Source: PWVB01 sp964530185
GTDB taxonomy: Bacteria; Chloroflexota; Anaerolineae; B4-G1; SLSP01
Reading direction: 5' to 3'
Assembly (NCBI GenBank): GCA_964530185.1
Contig: CAZHBB010000026.1
Coordinates: forward strand, 1-37,489
DNA length: 37,489 nt
The stretch's first letter is position 1. Every line of letters starts with the position of its first letter. This document shows, piece after piece, positions 1 through 7,918 of the stretch. The position numbers and the translations under genes were made by a program. The notes beneath the pieces were generated by a model, which had not been told where the DNA came from, ran no database searches, and saw only the letters and a program-made list of their open reading frames with translations.

Positions 1-674
1 TGTGGAGGCTCGAACCGCACGCCATGGACCGGCCGACGGCTTCTGAGGACTTGCTGGAACGGGGAGACAGTACTCTGCAGTGGCGAGCCCTCCGTTGAGA
101 GGCCGTGCCAGCGAAGCTGGAGCATGGCTAGGTCTGTGCCGATCAGGTGCTCTATCGTTGTGCCCAGCAGGACCGCAGCGCGTGGATTAGCGCGGACAAT
201 GCGGCCATCGCGATCGGCGACTAGCAGGCCCAGGGGGTTCACGTCGATCAGGCTAGCGAGGAGATCATGATCGGCCCGCACCTTGACAAGCGCCTGACGT
301 AACCGTACCCCGGCTTCGACATGGGCGCGCAGGAGACGCGGAGCGATGGGACGGCTCAAGTAGTTGTCGGCGCCCGCTGCCAACCCTGCCATACGGTCCT
401 CGGGCCGTTTTTTGGGGGAGGAGATAAGTAGTATGTAGGTATCGGCCAGTGCCGGGTCCGCTTTGATGCGCCGACATACTTCAAGACCGTCGATGTCGGG
501 GAGCACGACATCGAGCAACACCAGGTCGGGACGCCGCTCCGCCACAATCCTCAGGGCTTCCTCACCGGTACGCGCACTTGTGACGCGATAACCAGTGCCG
601 CGTAAGGAGTGTCGCATCATGGCAAGCATAAGGGGGCTGTCGTCTACGATCAGGACTGAGGTTGCTTCGCACAT
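1..674 (-). CDS. Response regulator, receiver plus PAS domain (partial, runs off the left edge)
   Basis: Reading the minus strand from an ATG at 674 gives an open frame of 224 codons with no stop before base 1, so the C-terminal part is missing. Residues 1-120 form a CheY-like receiver: acidic pair D11-D12, phospho-acceptor D55 in LVLLDVVLPDIDG, and S85/S86 at the switch position. The usual Lys of the K-P motif is Arg (R108-P109). A helix follows, then a PAS-like segment from about residue 137 (DVNPLGLLVADRDGRIVRAN). Such proteins often continue into a histidine kinase or GGDEF domain, but that part is not visible. AGGAGGAG lies just upstream of the ATG and a good promoter sits at 732-760. 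The receiver assignment is firm; the output domain is unknown. Confidence 0.85.
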   Translation of the reverse strand, partial: MCEATSVLIVDDSPLMLAMMRHSLRGTGYRVTSARTGEEALRIVAERRPDLVLLDVVLPDIDGLEVCRRIKADPALADTYILLISSPKKRPEDRMAGLAAGADNYLSRPIAPRLLRAHVEAGVRLRQALVKVRADHDLLASLIDVNPLGLLVADRDGRIVRANPRAAVLLGTTIEHLIGTDLAMLQLRWHGLSTEGSPLQSTVSPFQQVLRSRRPVHGVRFEPP

Positions 675-989
675 CTGCAATGCTCCTCCTCACGATGAGC
701 GGATAGACATGCTATGAGCGTTCACTTGCATAGTATAATTCCTCGATGGTTATTTTGCAAACGGAGTAGCTACTGCCGTTTTTCACACCTCTTTTGGTGC
801 GATGGCCGTGCCTTGGGGTACCGTAGAGCTTTCATTCCTCCGCCCCTGGCGTTTATCCCAGGGGATTCTTTAAGTTTCCCACCCGATGATGAACGATCTC
901 CATCTCGTGCTTAGTCCTTGGCGTGATGACTGTGAAGGCGTAGAATATCCCGAGAGTTGGCGCACAGGTCTACCAAGGGGGACTGCACT
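675..989. other. Divergent intergenic region
   Basis: This stretch separates the leftward response regulator from the rightward UroD-like gene. It holds the promoter at 732-760 and a hairpin, CCCCTGG (843-849) pairing with CCAGGGG (858-864), followed by a T-rich run. A 66-codon frame at 714-914 is low in complexity, lacks a ribosome-binding site and resembles nothing I recognise; I do not call it a gene. AAGGGGG at 975-981 is the probable ribosome-binding site of the next gene. Confidence 0.5.
732..760 (-). promoter_or_regulatory. Sigma70-like promoter for the response regulator
   Basis: On the minus strand TTGCAA (760-755) is followed after 17 bases by TATACT (737-732), about 60 bases upstream of the start codon at 674. 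Seen by eye; no start-site data. Confidence 0.5.
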
Positions 990-2072
990 GTGGTGATCTC
1001 ATACGAGGGCAAGGATAGACGTACCGTCAACTACCTGCGAGCCATCTACTTCGACTACCCGGAGTGGACACCGTGTCGCGTTGGGCTGATGCCAGCGACA
1101 TGGATCAAGTACCGCAAGTCGTTGGAGGAAATTGTGCTGGCGCACCCGGCTCTTTTCCCTGATTACCGACGCGGCAACGTCAACTTTGATTTCCCGAGCT
1201 TCCCCAATCCGCTCTATGAGCTGGGACGCCATGTGGATTGCTGGGGCACCGTGTGGGAAAATCGAGAACGTGGTCTGGACAGTTATCCGGTGGCCTATCC
1301 TCTGGATGATTGGGCGAAGCTGGCGGCATACACGCCACCTGACCCGATGCGTGAGGCTGCCTTTGGCCCAAGGGATTGGGAGTCGGAGGCCGCGCGCTTG
1401 CGTGAGGCGAAGGCGGCTGGCAAGCTGGCAGTGGGCGGCGGTTTGATGCACGGGTTCATGTATATGCGCCTCTACTATCTGCGGGGCTTTGAGAACCTGA
1501 TGATGGACATTGCCCTGGACCATCCGCGGCTGCCTGAGCTCATCGAGATGGTGACCGACTACAATGCGGCGGTAATCCGTAAGTATGTCGAACTTGGGGC
1601 GGAGATGATCTCAGTGGGCGATGACTTAGGCCTGCAGAACGCCCTGCCGATGAGCCCACGCAAGTGGCGTCAATATTTGAAGCCTGCCTACATGCGGATC
1701 TTTGAGCCCTGTCGGGAGGCCGACATCCCTGTTTACTTTCACACCGACGGGCACATATTGGAGATCATCCCGGACCTGATCGAGGTAGGGGTGCGGGTGC
1801 TCAACCCACAGTTCCGCGCTAATGGCTTGGAGGGGCTGCAGGCCGTAGCCCGCGGCAGGGTGGCGCTGGATCAAGACCTGGATCGACAGCTCTTTCCCTT
1901 TGCCACGTCTGATGAAATCGCGGTACATATCGCCACGGTCCATGCCACACTGGGGTTGCCAGAGGGTGGGTTGATGCTCTACGCAGAGTGTGAGCCTGAT
2001 GTGCCTCTGGAGAACATCGAAGCCATTTGCACCGCATTGGAGCAGGTGTGTGGGCTGCCGCCAGGCCTTTAG
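990..2072 (+). CDS. Uroporphyrinogen decarboxylase (UroD) / MtaA-like family protein
   Basis: About 360 residues with the TIM-barrel UroD/cobalamin-methyltransferase pattern: an N-terminal ...YLRAIYFDYPEWTPCRVG segment, a central YNAAVIRKYVELGAEMISVGDDLG, then VYFHTDGHILEIIPDLIEVGVRVLNP. True UroD enzymes carry an N-terminal RQAGR substrate motif, absent here. MtaA-type methyltransferases carry a zinc-binding HxCG motif, and here it is HTDG with Cys replaced by Asp. It is therefore probably neither a heme enzyme nor a normal zinc methyltransferase, and its substrate is unknown. I prefer the GTG at 990 because AAGGGGG lies eight bases upstream; the frame also allows a TTG at 957. The stop overlaps the ribosome-binding site of the next gene, so the two are probably co-translated. 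Confidence 0.8.
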   Translation: MVISYEGKDRRTVNYLRAIYFDYPEWTPCRVGLMPATWIKYRKSLEEIVLAHPALFPDYRRGNVNFDFPSFPNPLYELGRHVDCWGTVWENRERGLDSYPVAYPLDDWAKLAAYTPPDPMREAAFGPRDWESEAARLREAKAAGKLAVGGGLMHGFMYMRLYYLRGFENLMMDIALDHPRLPELIEMVTDYNAAVIRKYVELGAEMISVGDDLGLQNALPMSPRKWRQYLKPAYMRIFEPCREADIPVYFHTDGHILEIIPDLIEVGVRVLNPQFRANGLEGLQAVARGRVALDQDLDRQLFPFATSDEIAVHIATVHATLGLPEGGLMLYAECEPDVPLENIEAICTALEQVCGLPPGL

Positions 2073-2080
2073 GAGGAGGG

Positions 2081-3028
2081 ATGGAATCCTGGACGTTTGT
2101 GCATGTGGCTGACCTTCAACCGGGTTCACCCCGATCCTTCCGATACCGCCCGGCATGGCGTGACAACTGGGAGACTGCCAAGGCGCAGATCACTGCTCTG
2201 CGGCCGGAACTGCTGTTGGTGGGCGGTGATCTGACCGCCGATGGCTGGCTGCATGAATGGGAACTGGCGGAGATGCGCACTGAACTGGATGCATTGCCTT
2301 TCCCGTGGTATGCTGTGCCGGGCAATATGGACACCGGTAACAAGCACACTGATCGTAACGGCGCATGGTGGCCTGAACGGCGTGACATCGACCTTAACGT
2401 GACCTCGGCGCAGTTGCAGCGCTTTGCCCGTGTTGTTGGTCCGCTGCAATGGACCTTCGTGCACCGAAACGTGCGCTTTTCTGGCTTCTATGGGGCCGTC
2501 GGCGAGTCGGGGCTGCCAGAGGAGACGGAGATGTGGCGCTGGCTGGAGAACCTTGCAGCGTTGCCCCGCGCCCGGTACCATGTGATGGTGATGCACTACG
2601 CGCTCTTTATGGATCGGCCCGATGAGCCAACGTGGGACATCGCCGACCCCGATCAGTACCTGCCATGGTATTTCACCATTGATGAACCACACCGCAGCCG
2701 GATGCTACGGGCGTTCCACGCGGCGGGGGTAACGGAGGTGATCAGCGGTCACATCCACTGCCGTCGCCGCGACGTCTTTGAGGGTATCGTGTTCCAGAAA
2801 GCCCCGGCTGTCTGCTTTCCACAGATGGCAGATTATTGGCCCGACGCTGACCCAGCGTTGGGCTTCCTGCGCTACGATGTGACCGACAAGGGTCTTGCGG
2901 CGACTTTTGTGCCCCTGACGCGTATCTCCCGTCGTGAAGGCTATGGCCCATCGGGCCATCCCCGCCCAGATCAGATTGACTACAGCCTGGCCTGGGGACG
3001 TGACGCGGCTCTAGAGTCTACGCGATGA
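2081..3028 (+). CDS. Calcineurin-like metallophosphoesterase
   Basis: 315 residues with the metallophosphoesterase block order: VADLQ near residue 10, LLVGGDLTAD, VPGNMD, VMHYALF and ISGHIHCRR. These supply most ligands of a two-metal site for phosphoester hydrolysis. Two positions differ from the textbook motif: D-x-H is D-L-Q, and the catalytic His of GNHD is Met (GNMD). Both variants occur in some subfamilies, but they make the activity uncertain. No signal peptide is visible, so it is probably cytoplasmic. The ATG at 2081 follows AGGAGGAGGG directly; the frame extends upstream to 2027 but has no such site there. It forms a two-gene operon with the UroD-like gene and ends 8 bases before the convergent phnE stop. 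Confidence 0.85.
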   Translation: MESWTFVHVADLQPGSPRSFRYRPAWRDNWETAKAQITALRPELLLVGGDLTADGWLHEWELAEMRTELDALPFPWYAVPGNMDTGNKHTDRNGAWWPERRDIDLNVTSAQLQRFARVVGPLQWTFVHRNVRFSGFYGAVGESGLPEETEMWRWLENLAALPRARYHVMVMHYALFMDRPDEPTWDIADPDQYLPWYFTIDEPHRSRMLRAFHAAGVTEVISGHIHCRRRDVFEGIVFQKAPAVCFPQMADYWPDADPALGFLRYDVTDKGLAATFVPLTRISRREGYGPSGHPRPDQIDYSLAWGRDAALESTR

Positions 3029-3036
3029 ACCCCCTG

Positions 3037-5610
3037 TTACGTCAGCTTCTCCCGCACGCGGGCGCTGATGTAATCCATGCTCCACACCATGGCGACAATG
3101 GCCCAGGTCGCGACGCCTGCTGCTCCGTACTGATTGAGCCCGATCCATAACCGGAATTGCTGCCCAATACCGCCACCACCCACGTAGCCGATGACCGTGG
3201 ACATGCGGATGTTGATGTCCCATTGGTAGAGGATGTAGGCCAGGAAGCGGGGTACGATCTGGGGGATGACGGCGTAGACCAGCACTTGCAGGCGGTTGGC
3301 GCCAGTCGCGGTGATCGCCTCCACTGGTCCGTGGTCGATCTCCTCCAGGCTCTCCGAGAAGAGCTTGCCGAGGTTGGGGATATTGTTGAGCGCGAGGGCC
3401 AGCGCGCCTGCGAACGGTCCATAGCCCAGCCAGGTGGCGCAGATTACGGCCAGGATCAGTGGCTCGACCGACCGCCATAGATTGAAGAGGAGACGGAAGA
3501 AATTGTAGATGGCGCGGCCCACGATTGTGTGGCCGACGACGTTGCGTGCCGCCAGGAAGCTCAAAGGAATGGCTACCAGCGAACCGACGGTGGTCGCCAG
3601 CAGCGCCATCAGCAGCGTAACCACCGAGAGCTCCAGTACGCGCACGACGGCATCACTGGGCTGTGGGCCACCAATGACGCGCTTCCAGGTCACCTGGACA
3701 CCACCGGGCTCAGCGGCGTCGGGTTGCATCACCATCAGTTGGTGCACCGGCGCAGTAAGCTCGAAATGCCCTTGACTGTCTGTGTCGCAACAGTCTTTCT
3801 GGATGCGCAGGTAACGGCCATCGGGCAGAAGCCAACGCACCGAGATGTGCGTGCGGGGCGGCAGTCTTTCACCAATGATCGTAATGGGATCGCCGGGGTT
3901 CGCGCAAGGTGCGGAGAGCACTACCCGGGCGCTATCCACGGATGCCGGGGAAGGAACTTCGGCGGCAGCCTCGCAGGGTACGGGCAACGGTGTTACCAGA
4001 CTGACTTCCTCAGTGGGGCGGGTGATCAGCTCTGGCACCAGGAAGTCGCGAGCCATCCTCAGGCCTTCTGGGGCACCCCGCACAAAGGACACTAGGTCGA
4101 TCTCGGCGATGCGCCAAGACCAGGCAAACACGAGCCCAAAGATCACCAAGCCCGCCAGGGCTGGGCCGTAGCGGTGTAACGGGCTGCGTTCCACCACCGT
4201 GGTTGCCCCTTCGATCACGCGGCGGCGCAGGATGGCGCTCAGGTAGTCGAGGATGGCCACCACCAGCACGATGGCGATGATAGCGGTTGCCATGGCGCTA
4301 TAGCGCCCCAGTCGGATCCACTGCACGATCAGGAAGCCCATGCCGGCATTACTCACCAGGCCAATGACGGTCGACATGCGCACATTGATGTCCCAGCGGT
4401 AGAGAGTGAAGGACCAAAAGGAGGGCATGAACTGGGGCAGGACAGCATAGACGACCATTTGGGGCCAGCGGGCGCCGGTGGCGCGTACCGCCTCAATAGG
4501 GCCTGGATCGATGGCCTCGATGGCCTCGGAGTACAGCTTCCCCAAGGCGGCCACAGAGTGAAGGAAGAGTGCCAGCACACCGTCAAAGGGGCCCAGGCCC
4601 ACCCACACCGCAAAGATGATGGCCCACATCAGTGTCTCGATGGAGCGTATGATGTTGAGTAATGTGCGCACTACATAGTAGATAGCACGCGTCACGACAT
4701 TGGCCGTCATCAGGTTGCGTGAGGCCAACAGGCTGACCGGGAGGGCAAAGATCACGGCCAATACTGTCGCCAGGAATGCCAGCGCGATTGTCTCGCCGAT
4801 CTTGTCGAGTACCAGTGTCAGGGTCTCTGTGGGTTTGCGGCTTCCGTAAGGCCGATGTTGACGGACCTCGATGGTATGGGTTTGTGTCTCGCCTGGACCA
4901 GGTCGGCGATCGATGGGCACTGCTGTCGTCGGCACGTTGAACGTGACTTCAAAGGTGCCGGCACTATCAGTTGTCACCACCAGAATATCCCCATCCTTTA
5001 TGATTCGCTGATAGTCACCTATTGGATTCTGCCACCATATCTCGGTGGTCATGTTGGGGAAAAATCCCTCGCCGCGCAATGTGATGGACTCGCCCATGGC
5101 GGCGCAAGGTCTATCGAGGATCAGATGGGGGTTCTCGGTCGCCTGGCCCTCAGGGGCGGGTAACGGGTCAATGCACGGCACCAGGATGGGGATGCTGCCC
5201 GTACGGTCCTCGGTTGGATACTCAAAGAGGTCAGGATGGACTAAGGCACGGGCGATAGGCTTGATACTGGGCCAGCCAGAGACAATGCGCTCAGGTTTGA
5301 ACTCGGTGACACGCACGGCCACGCTGTAGATCACGATGGCTGCCAACAGGAAGGGCAGGGTAGTGCCGCTGGGGCGCCCGCGTTCCCGTTGGACCACGTC
5401 CCATGCCCCCCATAGCCACAGTGCCACCAGTGGTACGAGGAGCAGGGGGGCCTGCTGCCACCAGGCAAATCCTGCGAGGATCACAAACGTGGCAAGAAGC
5501 CCCAGACCACGGTCACGAGCACCTTGCAGAATCTGGCCCAAACCAGGCACAATGAGGCTGGCCACCGCCAGGGTCATCCGGGGGCGCTCACGAGAGTTTG
5601 TGGTCCTCAT
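3037..5610 (-). CDS. phnE: PhnE-type ABC permease, duplicated, with two Ig-like domains
   Basis: At 857 residues this is about three times the usual PhnE length. Order: hydrophobic N-terminal segments (about 12-100, starting with a PGLGQ motif), an IPT/TIG-like beta domain (about 168-250, GESITLRGEGFFPN), permease 1 (about 270-468, EAA loop EAIDPGPIEAVRATGA), a membrane segment (about 484-500), a second IPT/TIG-like domain (about 567-645, GDPITIIGERLPP) and permease 2 (about 656-857, EEIDHGPVEAITATGA). Both permease domains carry the PhnE-like WDIN-RMSTVIG block. One polypeptide may therefore replace the usual permease dimer, with the Ig-like parts outside the membrane near the binding protein. 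It lies 8 bases downstream of phnC in a phnD-phnC-phnE operon. The family is clear; whether the substrate is phosphonate, phosphite or phosphate is not. Confidence 0.9.
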   Translation of the reverse strand: MRTTNSRERPRMTLAVASLIVPGLGQILQGARDRGLGLLATFVILAGFAWWQQAPLLLVPLVALWLWGAWDVVQRERGRPSGTTLPFLLAAIVIYSVAVRVTEFKPERIVSGWPSIKPIARALVHPDLFEYPTEDRTGSIPILVPCIDPLPAPEGQATENPHLILDRPCAAMGESITLRGEGFFPNMTTEIWWQNPIGDYQRIIKDGDILVVTTDSAGTFEVTFNVPTTAVPIDRRPGPGETQTHTIEVRQHRPYGSRKPTETLTLVLDKIGETIALAFLATVLAVIFALPVSLLASRNLMTANVVTRAIYYVVRTLLNIIRSIETLMWAIIFAVWVGLGPFDGVLALFLHSVAALGKLYSEAIEAIDPGPIEAVRATGARWPQMVVYAVLPQFMPSFWSFTLYRWDINVRMSTVIGLVSNAGMGFLIVQWIRLGRYSAMATAIIAIVLVVAILDYLSAILRRRVIEGATTVVERSPLHRYGPALAGLVIFGLVFAWSWRIAEIDLVSFVRGAPEGLRMARDFLVPELITRPTEEVSLVTPLPVPCEAAAEVPSPASVDSARVVLSAPCANPGDPITIIGERLPPRTHISVRWLLPDGRYLRIQKDCCDTDSQGHFELTAPVHQLMVMQPDAAEPGGVQVTWKRVIGGPQPSDAVVRVLELSVVTLLMALLATTVGSLVAIPLSFLAARNVVGHTIVGRAIYNFFRLLFNLWRSVEPLILAVICATWLGYGPFAGALALALNNIPNLGKLFSESLEEIDHGPVEAITATGANRLQVLVYAVIPQIVPRFLAYILYQWDINIRMSTVIGYVGGGGIGQQFRLWIGLNQYGAAGVATWAIVAMVWSMDYISARVREKLT

Positions 5611-5618
5611 CGCTCACC

Positions 5619-6392
5619 TCATGCCCCCGGGGTGCCGGCGACAGTTACCATCTCGGCCTCCTCACCGTAGACCTCCTTGAAGCGCTCGGCAGTGAGGTCA
5701 GCGGGCGTCCCTTCGAACACTTTCTCCCCGTCTTTCAGGCCAACCACGCAGGTGGCATAGCGGTGAACCAGGTCCAGAAAGTGGAGGCTGCATAGGACGG
5801 TCAGCCCGTCCTCTTTGTTGAGCTGCTCCAGATAGCGAAGGATAGAATGGGCCAGTACCGGGTCAAGACTGGCCACCGGCTCGTCTGCCAGAATCAGTTC
5901 CGGCTCCTGCATCAGTGCGCGGGCGATGCCCACGCGCTGTTGCTGGCCACCTGACAACTGGTCAGCGCGGTTGTGGGCTTTCTCGGCGATACCTACCCGT
6001 TCCAGGGCCGCCAATGCGCGTTCATGATCCTTCTCGGGAAAGATGTGCAGCAGACTGAGCCAGGGGTTGACGTAGCCTAGCCGCCCGGTGAGCACGTTGG
6101 TGAGCACCGAGGATCGCTTGACTAGGTTGAACTGCTGGAAGATGAACCCGATCTGACGGCGAATGTGGCGCAGTTCCTCGCCCTGAGCGGCGGTGATGTC
6201 AATATCGTTCCACAAAATGCGGCCTTCGGTGGGCTCGATGAGGCGGTTGATGCAGCGCAGGAGCGTTGACTTCCCGGATCCTGACAGTCCGATGACCGCC
6301 AAGAACTCGCCATCCTCCACCTCGAAGCTCACGTCGCGCAGGGCAACAGTACCGTCTGGATAGACCTTGGTGAGATGCTCTACTCGCAGCAT
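5619..6392 (-). CDS. phnC: Phosphonate/phosphite ABC transporter ATP-binding protein
   Basis: 257 residues, normal for PhnC. It has Walker A GLSGSGKST, Q-loop FIFQQFNLV, signature LSGGQQQRVGIARAL, Walker B LILADEPVASLDP and the switch His in CSLHFLDLV. It would power the PhnD/PhnE importer from the cytoplasmic side. The ATG at 6392 starts the usual MLRVEHLTKVYPDG opening. It lies 152 bases after the phnD stop, across two hairpins that may lower its expression relative to the binding protein. Confidence 0.93.
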   Translation of the reverse strand: MLRVEHLTKVYPDGTVALRDVSFEVEDGEFLAVIGLSGSGKSTLLRCINRLIEPTEGRILWNDIDITAAQGEELRHIRRQIGFIFQQFNLVKRSSVLTNVLTGRLGYVNPWLSLLHIFPEKDHERALAALERVGIAEKAHNRADQLSGGQQQRVGIARALMQEPELILADEPVASLDPVLAHSILRYLEQLNKEDGLTVLCSLHFLDLVHRYATCVVGLKDGEKVFEGTPADLTAERFKEVYGEEAEMVTVAGTPGA

Positions 6393-6427
6393 GCGTCCTC
6401 TGTCCTTATCTAGGGATCACCACCACT

Positions 6428-6468
6428 CACCTTCGCCATCTGGGATGATGTCACGGGTGGCGAAGGTG
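6428..6468. repeat. Inverted repeat between phnD and phnC
   Basis: CACCTTCGCCA (6428-6438) is the exact reverse complement of TGGCGAAGGTG (6458-6468), giving an 11-bp stem with a 19-base loop in the phnD-phnC intercistronic RNA. There is no T-run, so it is more likely an RNA-stability or attenuation element than a terminator. Confidence 0.5.
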
Positions 6469-6500
6469 GGATCGGGTCAGATGTACATACGGATAGGCAC

Positions 6501-6535
6501 AACGGGCTGGGCGGTGATCATCCGCCCAGCCCGTT
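6501..6535 (-). terminator. Strong hairpin just after phnD
   Basis: AACGGGCTGGGCGG (6501-6514) and CCGCCCAGCCCGTT (6522-6535) are perfect reverse complements: a 14-bp GC-rich stem with a 7-base loop, 9 bases after the phnD stop. No U-tract follows on the minus strand, so partial termination or protection of the phnD message from 3' decay is likelier than full termination. Such hairpins are common after binding-protein genes. Confidence 0.6.
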
Positions 6536-6544
6536 AACGTTGTT

Positions 6545-7441
6545 TTATTTGGCCAGATCCTCGATGTCGATGCCTGCAGCGCTCAGGTCAGCACGGAACC
6601 CATCGTAGAAAGAGTCGTCTGCCGGCTCAAGCCCGGCGATGGAGTAGACGGTCTCCAGTGCTGCCTTGCCTTCATCCGTGGCAGCGATCTCCAGCAGTGC
6701 GTCGGTGATCTTCTGGCGGATGTCATCCGGCACGTTCTTGGCGAAGGAGACGTTGTCGTTGGGGATATCTGTTGTCGTGGCGAGGACGACAACTTTGTCC
6801 TTGACGTCAGCGACATCCTTCTCCACTGAGCTGCGAGCATCGGAGTAGGTGGCCCCGGCGTCACAATCGCCATTGTAAACGGCCGTCACAACGTTGTTGT
6901 GAGAACCGGCCTCGACCTGCTTGGCGAAGTCCTTGTCCGGGTCAATGCCGTTGGCCAGCAGCATGATGCGCGGGATAATGTAGCCGGAAGTCGAGTTGGG
7001 GTCGACCCAGCAGAAGGTCTTGCCCTTCAGATCCTCCAGCGACTCGATGCCGCTATCAGCGCGCACGATGATCTGACCTTTGTAGCTTGTCGAGCCATAG
7101 CGTACTGTGACCAGCGCTACCTCAACACCGTACTTCTCGTGCGCCAGCACGTAGTTGAAGGTGTTGAGCCAGCCGATGTGGGCCTTACCGGCACCCATGG
7201 CCTCTCGCACAGCGGCGAAGTCGGTGCCGACATTGGCCTTGATGACTAGGCCGGTCTTCTCGCTCAGCATCTGAGCGATTTGCTCTCCGCCGGCGATGAT
7301 TTCCTCGGTGTCGCCGGACGGTACGAAGGACATGATAATGGGATTCTCCTCGGTTCCTAGCTCTGCCTGTTTACAGGATGTCATCGCCAGCAGCGCAAGC
7401 AACCCCAGCGCAAGTACGGTAACCACACGTTTTGCGTTCAC
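6545..7441 (-). CDS. phnD: Phosphate/phosphite/phosphonate-binding lipoprotein (PhnD family)
   Basis: About 298 residues. A short basic N-terminus and hydrophobic stretch end in MTSC (C23), a lipobox-like site for lipid anchoring outside the membrane. The mature part follows the PhnD pattern: IIMSFVPSGDTEEI, a central DPNSTSGYIIPR loop and GSHNNVVTAVYNGDCDAGA, where ligand-binding residues normally lie. I place the start at the GTG at 7441 because GGAGGG lies seven bases before it; the upstream ATG at 7456 overlaps that site and has none of its own. It heads the phnDCE operon. No C-P lyase or phosphite dehydrogenase gene is in the window, so the substrate cannot be named. Confidence 0.9.
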   Translation of the reverse strand: MNAKRVVTVLALGLLALLAMTSCKQAELGTEENPIIMSFVPSGDTEEIIAGGEQIAQMLSEKTGLVIKANVGTDFAAVREAMGAGKAHIGWLNTFNYVLAHEKYGVEVALVTVRYGSTSYKGQIIVRADSGIESLEDLKGKTFCWVDPNSTSGYIIPRIMLLANGIDPDKDFAKQVEAGSHNNVVTAVYNGDCDAGATYSDARSSVEKDVADVKDKVVVLATTTDIPNDNVSFAKNVPDDIRQKITDALLEIAATDEGKAALETVYSIAGLEPADDSFYDGFRADLSAAGIDIEDLAK

Positions 7442-7918
7442 TTTGATTCCCTCCATGTGGATTGAGATGACAGCAGCGAGATCTGACGACTAATGAGTCT
7501 GATACGCCTATCGGGAAAATGTCTGGCATTGTATCTCAGTCTGGTTTGCACCTCCTTGAGACTATGGTGATTTCCAGCGACACGTGGGACAGGGCCCAAC
7601 ATCCAGCTATTTCATAGTATAGTCTCTGAGGGAGGGAGACGCAACCTGCCGCATGTCGGATTCTCAGGTGCGTATTAGCATGTACGGGACTGTGCGTTGA
7701 TCGAGTGGTCACACAAGGGGAAGAGTGGGGGGCTTTCATTCTGAGATATGACCAGCCTCCAGGTCGAGCACGGTCGAGAGACCCGGTTGATGAAGACTTC
7801 GGACCGTGTGATTGTACTTGACCTTGGGGGGCGGGTTGGTGCATTGTTTGACGCATGATCATGGCGGCGTTAGAATCAGCACTGGTGAAGGTTGAGACGG
7901 AGCCAGTAAGGAGGCGCG
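7442..7918. other. Divergent intergenic region between phnD and galM
   Basis: About 475 bases containing the galM promoter (7848-7876) and, presumably, the phnD promoter, which I could not place with confidence. It also holds one copy of a 13-mer, AAGAGTGGGGGGC (7721-7733), that recurs at 9121-9133. A 108-codon frame on the minus strand (7536-7862) looks random and is rejected. Confidence 0.5.
7848..7876 (+). promoter_or_regulatory. Sigma70-like promoter for galM
   Basis: TTGACG (7848-7853), 17-base spacer, TAGAAT (7871-7876). The expected start site is about 35 bases before the galM ATG at 7919, which is preceded by AAGGAGG at 7908-7914. Confidence 0.65.

Noticed and set aside
714..914. 66-codon open frame on the + strand
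   Set aside because: No ribosome-binding site, no recognisable pattern, and it covers a hairpin and the promoter of the divergent regulator.
7536..7862. 108-codon open frame on the - strand
   Set aside because: Random-looking composition, overlaps the galM promoter and has no convincing start region.
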